Source: RGIG2000 sp045612665
Lineage (GTDB): Bacteria; Bacillota; Clostridia; Oscillospirales; CAG-272
DNA length: 10,121 bases
Reading direction: 5' to 3'
Assembly: GCA_045612665.1 (NCBI GenBank)
Contig: JAZKZO010000054.1
Location: 1-10,121, forward strand
In this document: positions 1 through 5,880 of the stretch, one piece after another
How positions within the stretch are numbered: position 1 is the first letter of the stretch
Layout: each line of letters starts with the position of its first letter
Made by a program: the position numbers and the translations under genes
The notes under the pieces: model-generated
Told to the model about the DNA's origin: nothing
Database searches by the model: none
Seen by the model: only the letters and a program-made list of their open reading frames with translations

Positions 1-1
1 G

Positions 2-502
2 AACGAGCATAACGGCTTCTCAGAGTCAGGCAAGGACGGAATTGCTTTCGGTGGCTATTGCCTTAATGCAACAGCTCTTGATGAGTACAATAGAGTAAAT
101 AAGGATGCTCCTGTAAAATACGGTGTAGTTCTTATCAATCCTGATTACCTTGACGGCAAGGATTCATTCTTTAAGGACGGTAAGGTAAACTCAACAACTG
201 AAAATAAGGGCTTCTTGCAAACTGATATGTCAAGTGCAAGATATGCAAACATTTCAATTTCAGTAACAGGCTTTACAGGTAAAGCTGAAAACCTCTCAAT
301 CATTCTTGCAATCTATGCTTACACTGACGATAGCGACGTTGAATTCATTCAATCGCAAACCACAAAGTGCGCAAGCGAAAGAGTTACTCTCGGTGAAACC
401 TCACTTTATACAGTAACACTTGCCTCAGTTAAAGCAGGCAACTCAAATCTCTCCGACCTTGGCGACTATGTAATGCCAAGCAAAAGAGAACAACAGGCAT
501 AA
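2..502 (+). CDS. 3' end of an unrecognised, probably extracellular protein (partial)
   Basis: An open frame enters from the left edge and stops at TAA 500-502, giving 166 residues without a start. An internal ATG at 215 has no ribosome binding site, and the coding pattern continues upstream of it, so the gene begins outside the window. The visible part is rich in Asn, Ser, Thr, Gly and Asp. It alternates beta-strand-like stretches (for example ISISVTGFTG, then LSIILAIYAYTDD) with polar turns and shows no membrane segment or anchor motif. The composition resembles a beta-sandwich domain of a secreted or surface protein. Codon choice leans to TCA, ACA and CTT, somewhat unlike the neighbouring genes. 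I do not recognise the family, and the cellular location is an inference from composition only. The gene ends in its own terminator, so it is transcriptionally separate from the glycosidase gene. Confidence 0.7.
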   Translation, partial: NEHNGFSESGKDGIAFGGYCLNATALDEYNRVNKDAPVKYGVVLINPDYLDGKDSFFKDGKVNSTTENKGFLQTDMSSARYANISISVTGFTGKAENLSIILAIYAYTDDSDVEFIQSQTTKCASERVTLGETSLYTVTLASVKAGNSNLSDLGDYVMPSKREQQA

Positions 503-505
503 AAT

Positions 506-533
506 AAAAGGCACTCAATGAGTGCCTTTTTAA
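506..533 (+). terminator. Rho-independent terminator of the left-edge gene
   Basis: A perfect 7-bp stem GGCACTC (510-516) / GAGTGCC (520-526) with a 3-base loop is extended by A-T pairs (506-509 with 527-530) and followed by a run of T. It begins three bases after the stop codon of the partial gene. Confidence 0.9.
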
Positions 534-560
534 TTTGTGAATTATAAAGTGTGAAATCTA

Positions 561-589
561 TTGAAAAATTTGTTCGCATATGATACAAT
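561..589 (+). promoter_or_regulatory. Promoter of the GH30 glycosidase gene
   Basis: The -35 box TTGAAA (561-566) and the -10 box TACAAT (584-589) are separated by exactly 17 bases. A TG at 581-582 makes it an extended -10 element. It lies between the upstream terminator and the ribosome binding site AGGAG (608-612), so the gene has its own housekeeping-sigma type promoter. Confidence 0.8.
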
Positions 590-618
590 AAAAATATAAA
601 TATTTTTAGGAGTTAATT

Positions 619-1890
619 ATGTTTGTTTGTACAACCCAAGGCAAGCCCTGGCAGGAGCTTGCAAAATCAAATAAAAAGGGCGTAGAGCTTCGCGTTGGCG
701 AGGAAATGCAAGAAATCCGTGGATTTGGCACTTGCTTTAGTGAGCTTGGCGCGCTTGCCCTTGGTAACATTCCAAATGATGAAAAGAAGGCTTTCCTTGA
801 CGAGCTTTTTGACGAGGATAAGTGCAATTTCAACTATTGCCGTACCCCTATGGGCGCAAGCGATTTTTCAACCGATTTTTATTCATATAACGAAACCGAC
901 GGCGACTTCGAGATGAAAAACTTCTCAATCGAAAGAGATAAAAAGCTCTTGCTTCCTCTCATTTTAGAGGGCGTTAAGCGCCAAAAGGATATGCAAATGT
1001 TCGCATCTCCTTGGTGTCCGCCTCTTTGGCTCAAAACACGCAGAGCATATAGCAACGGCACTTTTAGAATGGAGAAGGCATATCTTGACGCATATGCGCT
1101 TTACTTCAAAAAATACATAGAGGCTTATAAGAGCGAGGGCGTTCCTCTCGTTCACGTTTGCCCACAAAACGAGCCTTGCTCAAATCAGGTTTTCCCATCC
1201 TGTGTGTGGAAGGGCTATGAGCTTGCCGAATTTATCGGTGGCTATCTCGGAGAGGCAATTAAGGATACAGGTGTCGACATAATGTTCGGTACTATCAACG
1301 GACCCGAGGGAGATGACCGTTTTTCTTGGACAAGATATAGCGATTATCTCGGATATGCTATGCAGGACGAGAGAGCAAGAAAATATATCAAGGCGGTAGG
1401 CTATCAATGGGCAGGTAAGTTCGCCTTGCCACAAACACGCGACGATTATCCCGACCTTGAGCTTATCCAAACCGAGAGCCAATGCGGTGGCGGTAGCAAT
1501 TCTTGGTGGGAAATGATGCAAATTGCAGCCCTTATGCGCCACTATTTCCGTTTCGGTGCAAGCGCATACGTATATTGGAATATCGCACTTGAGGGCGACA
1601 GCTCAAGCACGTGGGGATGGCGTCAAAACTCACTTCTTCACGTAGTAGACGGAAAGGGAATATATACCCCCGAATTCTATCTTATGAAGCACTATTCACA
1701 CTTTGTAAAGCGCGGTGCAAAATACGTTCTCTTGAAGGGCGAGCACGCAAGCTGCTGCTCAGCATTTAGAAATCCAAATGGAGAGCTCGTTGTTGTAGTT
1801 CAAAACCCTTACAAGCAAGAAATCACAATAACCTTAGAGGGCGACTCGTACACAATCCCTGCAAATTCCGTTGCGACAATAACCAAATAA
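619..1890 (+). CDS. Glycoside hydrolase family 30 protein (glucosylceramidase-like), cytoplasmic
   Basis: A 423-residue retaining beta-glycosidase of the GH30 (O-glycosyl hydrolase, clan A) type. Visible signs are the N-terminal IRGFGTCFSELGALAL motif (33-48), which matches the family's 'GFG..F(T/S)E' start of the barrel, and ASPWCPPLWLKT (129-140). The acid/base is predicted at E185 in PQNEP and the nucleophile at E286 in LIQTESQCGGG. A YWNIALE motif (319-325) is followed by TWGWRQNSL, and a short C-terminal beta domain (about 375-423) closes the protein. AGGAG at 608-612, six bases before ATG, fixes the start. There is no signal peptide or membrane segment, so the enzyme should act inside the cell on an imported glycoside. 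Family members cleave beta-glucosyl, beta-xylosyl, beta-fucosyl or related bonds, and the substrate cannot be read from the sequence. It is a single-gene unit with its own promoter and terminator. Confidence 0.9.
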   Translation: MFVCTTQGKPWQELAKSNKKGVELRVGEEMQEIRGFGTCFSELGALALGNIPNDEKKAFLDELFDEDKCNFNYCRTPMGASDFSTDFYSYNETDGDFEMKNFSIERDKKLLLPLILEGVKRQKDMQMFASPWCPPLWLKTRRAYSNGTFRMEKAYLDAYALYFKKYIEAYKSEGVPLVHVCPQNEPCSNQVFPSCVWKGYELAEFIGGYLGEAIKDTGVDIMFGTINGPEGDDRFSWTRYSDYLGYAMQDERARKYIKAVGYQWAGKFALPQTRDDYPDLELIQTESQCGGGSNSWWEMMQIAALMRHYFRFGASAYVYWNIALEGDSSSTWGWRQNSLLHVVDGKGIYTPEFYLMKHYSHFVKRGAKYVLLKGEHASCCSAFRNPNGELVVVVQNPYKQEITITLEGDSYTIPANSVATITK

Positions 1891-1894
1891 TCAA

Positions 1895-1927
1895 ACAAAA
1901 AATCAGGCGTTTAGCCTGATTTTTTTA
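1895..1927. terminator. Bidirectional terminator between convergent GH30 and lipoprotein genes
   Basis: The stem ATCAGGC (1902-1908) / GCCTGAT (1914-1920) has a 5-base loop. It is followed by seven T on the plus strand (1920-1926) and preceded by a run of A (1897-1902), which is a U-tract for minus-strand transcripts. It lies directly after the GH30 stop, and the stop codon of the minus-strand lipoprotein gene (1927-1925) is inside its T run, so one hairpin can serve both genes. Confidence 0.88.
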
Positions 1928-3637
1928 TTTTATCATTCCCGAATGATAGCCCTTTCCGTGAATGAGCTCGTTAAGTGTAATGCTCATCTCTTGCTCACCT
2001 GCTACGATTTTGTAAGTGCCACCAACCTTGAAGTCGGGCAAGGTAACCATCACGGAAACAAATTGCTTTTCGCTTGTGTGAGAGAAAATAAGCTCGTTTC
2101 CGCTATATATTTTAAGCTCGCTACCTGCGGGCACGGTTTGCTCAAAATTGTGTAGAATTGCGCCCTGTGTGCCCTCGGAGAAGTTCATTGCCATACCGGG
2201 AGAGCCGATTGCGATAAACGTTCCACCCGTTGCACTTGCACTTAAATCATAGTCAAACGGACCGTTTTTGTTGTTGGTAGGGCCTTCAACGACAGTAACT
2301 CCACCGCTTACGCTTATCGTGCCATTAGAGTCAACTCCGTCGCCCTTTGCGTTTACGTAGGTTTCACCGCCCGAAATATCAATTACGCATTTTATGCTTT
2401 GGTCAAATTCGTCGTTTTGCCCCTCGCTATCCTTACCGCCACCTGCGTTAATTCCGTCATCATTTGCGTATATTTTGTGCTTTCCACCGCTAATCACAAC
2501 GCGCTGAGCCTCAAGACCCTCGTAGCTTTTTGTTACGGAGATTTCACCGCCTGTTGCAAAAATCGTTTGGTCTGCGTGTATTGCATCGTCGCTACACGAA
2601 ATAGAGAGCTTTCCGCCCGAAACTAGCACCGAATCACCCGAGTGAACTCCGTCCTCAGAGCTATTTATCGACACGTCCCCACTCAAAATAGCGATACTGC
2701 TATCAGATTTAAAGCCCTTCATTGATGCCGAGTCAGAAGAACCAACACCCGAGCTTATAGTTGCTTTTACATTGTCAATTGAAATCGCGCCCGTTGCGTC
2801 GAAGGCATCAAGCCCACTTGTAACGGTGATTTCCCCACCCTCGCAGTAGATAAAGCCGTTGTCGGTAGCGCCCGACTGTGCGTGAATTCCGTCCTTGCCT
2901 GCTGTGAGATTGAGTTTAGAATTTAAGGTGCGAATGCTATCCTTTGCACAAAGCGCGTGCGATGATGCATTAACGGAAAGCGAAAGAGAAGTGATTTTGA
3001 GATTTCCCTTGCTCTCAATTCCGTTTCCGTGCTCAGTTGAAACGGTAAGAGTGCCGTCGCCCTGTAAGGTAATGTCTTCCTTTGAATAAATAACCGCACC
3101 GGCACTTCCTATATCGCGGTCGGCAAACTCTCCAACACTTGTAAGAGAGCATTCACCCTTTGCAATAATAAACACCTTCTTGGCTTTTTTTACAAAAATT
3201 GATGCAAATGAGTCAGTTGAAATACTTGCTCCGTCAAGCACTAGGCAAACCTTGTCCGAGGATGACGCATTAACAACAATAGAGCAGTTCTCGCCATTAC
3301 CGCGGATTATATAATCTCCGCCTGCGCTTATCGTGATTTGCCCACTAGCAATGCTAACGTCGCTCGACTCGCACTCAATACTGTTGCCGTTGAGCGTTAT
3401 CATGGTAGCCCCCGAGTCATAGCTTGCATTCTTGTCCCTGTCCGTGAACATATCGTTAGGCTCAAAAAACGTTATAGCATAGGTGTAGCTCGGTGTCGCA
3501 GTCATACCGCCTTCAACGCTTGACTCGCTCTCGCGCTCGCTCGACGATGAGCTTGATGAGTCATCGTTACACGCGAAAAGTGTGAAAATCAAACACAGAG
3601 TCAAGCAAAATGATAAAATTTTAAAGAGAACCTTCAA
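1925..3637 (-). CDS. Cell-surface lipoprotein with a Cthe_2159-like carbohydrate-binding beta-helix domain
   Basis: A 570-residue lipoprotein. A short basic N-terminus and a hydrophobic stretch (2-20) lead to the lipobox LFAC, with C23 as the predicted lipidated cysteine. A Ser/Glu-rich linker (about 24-44) follows. From about 75 to 480 the protein is built of beta-strand repeats with recurring GG turns and D-G-(I/V) or D-A-I motifs. In the best part these fall every 20 to 22 residues (near 329, 351, 373 as EGL, and 393), which suggests a parallel beta-helix. This matches the Clostridium thermocellum Cthe_2159-type family, whose members bind polysaccharide (cellulose or pectin-like) and calcium; binding here is inferred. 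The C-terminal 500-570 looks like a separate small beta domain. The start is TTG at 3637-3635, supported by AGGGGG seven bases upstream (3650-3645); the next Met is at residue 45 and would lose the signal peptide. It is the third gene of the operon with the kinase and regulator. Confidence 0.8.
   Translation of the reverse strand: MKVLFKILSFCLTLCLIFTLFACNDDSSSSSSSERESESSVEGGMTATPSYTYAITFFEPNDMFTDRDKNASYDSGATMITLNGNSIECESSDVSIASGQITISAGGDYIIRGNGENCSIVVNASSSDKVCLVLDGASISTDSFASIFVKKAKKVFIIAKGECSLTSVGEFADRDIGSAGAVIYSKEDITLQGDGTLTVSTEHGNGIESKGNLKITSLSLSVNASSHALCAKDSIRTLNSKLNLTAGKDGIHAQSGATDNGFIYCEGGEITVTSGLDAFDATGAISIDNVKATISSGVGSSDSASMKGFKSDSSIAILSGDVSINSSEDGVHSGDSVLVSGGKLSISCSDDAIHADQTIFATGGEISVTKSYEGLEAQRVVISGGKHKIYANDDGINAGGGKDSEGQNDEFDQSIKCVIDISGGETYVNAKGDGVDSNGTISVSGGVTVVEGPTNNKNGPFDYDLSASATGGTFIAIGSPGMAMNFSEGTQGAILHNFEQTVPAGSELKIYSGNELIFSHTSEKQFVSVMVTLPDFKVGGTYKIVAGEQEMSITLNELIHGKGYHSGMIK
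3518..3568 (-). other. Ser/Glu low-complexity linker of the lipoprotein
   Basis: Residues 24-40, immediately after the lipidated cysteine, include seven consecutive serines followed by alternating Glu and Ser. It is probably a flexible spacer that holds the folded domain away from the membrane. The DNA is built of repeated TCG/GCT-like triplets and could change length by slippage. Confidence 0.7.
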
Positions 3638-3685
3638 ATTTACACCCCCTGTCAGGCATAGTATGTGTAAAATCGTTCGAAATAA

Positions 3686-5005
3686 TCAAATTATAAGCTT
3701 GATAAAGAAAACCCCGTCTTGTCCGTATGCGCTGATTTCCATACCGTGAAGGTCGGCAATCTCCTTTGCAAGGCAAAGACCGATTCCGCTTCCTTCCTTG
3801 CCCGAGGCGCGTGCCTCGTTAGAGCGATAAAAACGCTCAAAGCAACGGTCAAGAGGACCGTCCGTTACGCTCTCGGCATCGTTAGAGAAAATAAGAGTAG
3901 CTCTTTTACCCGATTTTTGAAGTGAAACGCTTGTGTAGGAAAGCGCATACTTTCCTGCGTTTTCTAAAAGAATGGAGAACTGCTGGCGAATAAGTCCCTC
4001 ATCGGCAACTATTTTCACATCCTCGCAAATTTCCTTTTCAAAGGCGCGATTTCCTCTTGTAAGAACGCTCTCAAAATGCGAGCATAGCTCGTCGAGAATT
4101 GAAGAAATTGAAATCTCGTGCTTTTGAGAAAGTCTAGCCGACTCGTCAAGAGAGGCAAGAGTCGATAGATTCTTAACCATCGCACTCATACGCAAAACCT
4201 GTCTTGAAATCGCCCTTGTATTTTCGCTTTCCCCACCCGTTAGCTCAATAAGCTCGTTGCTCGCCGATATAATTGTGAGCGGAGTTTTAAGCTCGTGTCC
4301 TGCATCGGTAATAAATCTCTTTTGCTTTTCGTAGCCCTCTGCAATAGGCTGAACCACGCGCGCCGAAAGTGGCACAAGTGCGCCCCAAACGCACACAATG
4401 GCAATAAGGGAAACGAAAATACTTCCTCTAAGAAAGCTTTTCGCACCGTCAAGCTGTCTATTGCAATCAAGGAAGATAACTGTGCTTCGCTCCTCACTTA
4501 TAAGAAAACGGAACGAGCCCTCGTAGCTTGTCGTGTCCCCACTTTCAATAGCTCTTTGAGCAAGTGAAATTGCCTCTTCCTTGCTAACTGAGGCTATGTG
4601 GTCGAGATTTACCGTTATTTCGTCTCCGAATTTTACTATAAAAAATCTCGTTTCGTAAGGCGTTTCCTTGGTTATAAAATCGGGGGCAGGGCGTACGGTA
4701 TCCTGCTCACTCTCGCTTTCGCTCTCCGATTCGGAGCTTTCATCGCTTGATTCGGAGTCCTTGTCCGAGCTTTCGTTCTTGCTTGCGCTTTCCTTTTCAG
4801 CCTCAAGCCTTTTCTGCTCCTCAAGCTCCTTTAAATATTCTTCAAGACGTCCGTCGTATTCCTCAATAAGAGAGAGCATATCGTCGGCATCGGTTTTTAT
4901 TTTTGTAAAGTTGAAGAAATTCGTGAACGTCATAATCACCGACAATACCGCCACAACCGATAAAATCGCAATAATTATGAAGCGTATGCGAAGCTTTTTA
5001 ATCAT
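3686..5005 (-). CDS. Membrane sensor histidine kinase of a two-component system
   Basis: A 439-residue kinase that autophosphorylates on His and passes the phosphate to the regulator encoded upstream. Order: membrane segment 1 (about 8-31); an extracellular region of about 160 residues containing a charged stretch (44-71), a Ser/Glu/Asp tract (72-101) and a small folded part (about 115-185); membrane segment 2 (about 193-215); the HisKA H-box DAGHELKTPLT with H237; and a HATPase domain with N-box N349 (LLENAGKYA) and glycine box GSGIGLCLAK (405-414). The G1 box is degenerate (FSNDAESV in place of a DxGxG motif), which is common in this clostridial kinase type. The frame is open back to 5065, but ATG 5005 is preferred. 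It has GGAGG six bases upstream and overlaps the regulator stop by 8 bases, and MIKKLRIRF is a normal lead-in to the first membrane segment. The ligand is unknown. Confidence 0.92.
   Translation of the reverse strand: MIKKLRIRFIIIAILSVVAVLSVIMTFTNFFNFTKIKTDADDMLSLIEEYDGRLEEYLKELEEQKRLEAEKESASKNESSDKDSESSDESSESESESESEQDTVRPAPDFITKETPYETRFFIVKFGDEITVNLDHIASVSKEEAISLAQRAIESGDTTSYEGSFRFLISEERSTVIFLDCNRQLDGAKSFLRGSIFVSLIAIVCVWGALVPLSARVVQPIAEGYEKQKRFITDAGHELKTPLTIISASNELIELTGGESENTRAISRQVLRMSAMVKNLSTLASLDESARLSQKHEISISSILDELCSHFESVLTRGNRAFEKEICEDVKIVADEGLIRQQFSILLENAGKYALSYTSVSLQKSGKRATLIFSNDAESVTDGPLDRCFERFYRSNEARASGKEGSGIGLCLAKEIADLHGMEISAYGQDGVFFIKLII
4703..4792 (-). repeat. Ser/Glu/Asp low-complexity tract in the kinase sensor region
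   Basis: Residues 72-101 of the kinase consist almost only of Ser, Glu, Asp and Lys, ending in an alternating SESESESE run. The DNA is a degenerate array of AGC/GAG/GAA-type codons. It lies in the extracellular part between an acidic, coiled-coil-like region and the folded sensor portion, and is probably a disordered spacer. Confidence 0.75.
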
Positions 5006-5672
5006 TGCTTTCCTCCAGCCTGTATCCAAGACCGCGTACTGCCTTAATAGTTGAGCTTGAGCCAATGCTCTCTAGCTTTTTGCGAAGAGAGGAGATGAAA
5101 ACCCAAACAACGTTTATCTCGGAATCGGAGTCATAGCCCCAAACGCTTTCCATTAAGCGCTCGGTTGAAAGAATAACGTTTTTGTTACGGATAAGATGCT
5201 CCATAAGCTTGAATTCCTTACCCGTGAGTCTTACACAGCTTGTACCAACGCAAAGCTCAAAGGTGTCGCATTTGAGAATAGTATTTCCAAAGGAATAGCT
5301 TTCAAACGAATCGTTATTTCGTCTTGTAAGCGCACGAATTCTCGCAAGAAGCTCCTTTATTGCAAAGGGCTTTGTAAGATAATCGTCAGCACCCGCGTCA
5401 AGGCCCAAAACCCTGTCGTCGATTTCAGCCTTTGCAGTCAAAATGATAACGGGCGTGTTATTTTTGCGTTCCCTCATTTTTCTTACAACGGAAATGCCGT
5501 CCATTTTTGGCATCATTATATCCAAAATTACACCGTCATAGCGAAGCTCGCTTGCAAGTGAAAGCGCACTTTCACCGTCATACGCAACGTCAACGTCGTA
5601 TTTGTTATATTCAAGAACTCTTTTTATTGTGTCGGAGAGCTCGCGCTCGTCCTCGGCAAGAAGTAATCTCAT
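4998..5672 (-). CDS. OmpR/PhoB-family response regulator
   Basis: A 224-residue DNA-binding response regulator, the normal length for the family. The receiver domain (1-115) has the acidic pair E7/D8, the phosphorylation site D51 in VILDIMMPKMDG, T79 in IILTAK and K101 in LTKPF. The C-terminal winged helix (about 125-221) has the recognition-helix region NVVWVFISSLRKKL and the wing ending IKAVRGLGYRLE. The start ATG (5672-5670) has AGGAGG five bases upstream (5683-5678). It is the first gene of the operon and its stop overlaps the kinase start by 8 bases, so the two are cognate. Its targets cannot be read directly; the divergent intergenic region and the downstream lipoprotein gene are natural candidates. 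The members most like it in arrangement are VanR/CssR-type regulators, but I cannot assign a specific signal. Confidence 0.95.
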   Translation of the reverse strand: MRLLLAEDERELSDTIKRVLEYNKYDVDVAYDGESALSLASELRYDGVILDIMMPKMDGISVVRKMRERKNNTPVIILTAKAEIDDRVLGLDAGADDYLTKPFAIKELLARIRALTRRNNDSFESYSFGNTILKCDTFELCVGTSCVRLTGKEFKLMEHLIRNKNVILSTERLMESVWGYDSDSEINVVWVFISSLRKKLESIGSSSTIKAVRGLGYRLEESND

Positions 5673-5700
5673 AATATCCTCCTAAAAGTCATATGTAACC

Positions 5701-5709
5701 ATTCTATCA
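5701..5709 (-). promoter_or_regulatory. Candidate extended -10 promoter of the regulator-kinase-lipoprotein operon
   Basis: On the minus strand TGATAGAAT (5709-5701) gives an extended -10 (TG at 5709-5708, TAGAAT at 5706-5701) about 18 bases before the AGGAGG of the response-regulator gene. At the matching -35 distance only a weak AAGTAA is found. A second possibility is TTGAAA (5747-5742) with TAAAAT (5726-5721), but the 15-base spacer is short. A weak -35 would fit a promoter that needs an activator. Confidence 0.4.
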
Positions 5710-5724
5710 CACAAACCTAAATTT

Positions 5725-5734
5725 TACTTAAGTA
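5725..5734. promoter_or_regulatory. Palindrome TACTTAAGTA, possible operator
   Basis: A perfect 10-base palindrome lies just upstream of the candidate extended -10 of the regulator operon, at the place of a weak -35. A related half-site TACTTGAA occurs on the minus strand at 5750-5743. It could bind the regulator or another factor, but A/T-rich palindromes of this size also occur by chance. Confidence 0.25.
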
Positions 5735-5812
5735 TTGTGCCTTTCAAGTATAGTATAGCAAAAATCACATAAAAAGGCAAGAAATAACCGAAAAATTTAT
5801 TGATAAAAGTTA

Positions 5813-5841
5813 TTGCATATTTTAAATAAATATGATAAAAT
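5813..5841 (+). promoter_or_regulatory. Promoter of the miaB operon
   Basis: TTGCAT (5813-5818) and TAAAAT (5836-5841) are 17 bases apart, with TG at 5833-5834 forming an extended -10. Transcription would begin near 5848, about 30 bases before the chosen miaB start. No obvious terminator separates the downstream genes, so it probably drives miaB, the YlbF-family gene and mutS. Confidence 0.7.
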
Positions 5842-5880
5842 TAAAGAGTATATTATTTAATGCTAGGGAAAGGATATGCT

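Larger units (their letters stand above)
5673..5880. other. Divergent intergenic region with promoters in both directions
   Basis: This 208-base A/T-rich region separates the minus-strand regulator operon from the plus-strand miaB operon. It contains the miaB promoter, the weaker candidate promoter of the regulator and the TACTTAAGTA palindrome. No hairpin terminator, small gene or structured RNA was evident. Confidence 0.7.

Noticed and set aside
1180..1542. A 120-codon minus-strand open frame
   Set aside because: It is antisense to the catalytic region of the GH30 gene and shows no domain or start signal.
3638..3685. Possible terminator or promoter between the kinase and lipoprotein genes
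   Set aside because: The 48-base gap has no stable hairpin with a T run and no paired -35/-10 boxes on the minus strand. It is mainly the lipoprotein RBS.
4668..5054. A 128-codon plus-strand open frame rich in Ser and Leu
   Set aside because: It is the reverse-strand image of the kinase's Ser/Glu tract and membrane segment, with no ribosome binding site. The minus-strand frame has clear kinase motifs.
5006..5065. Longer N-terminus of the kinase, starting at 5065
   Set aside because: It would overlap the regulator gene by 68 bases, repeating its coding DNA in another frame, and would put 20 odd residues before the basic lead-in. ATG 5005 has a strong RBS.
5860..5880. miaB start at ATG 5860
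   Set aside because: No well-spaced ribosome binding site precedes it, whereas ATG 5881 has AAAGGA six bases upstream. The choice changes only seven residues.
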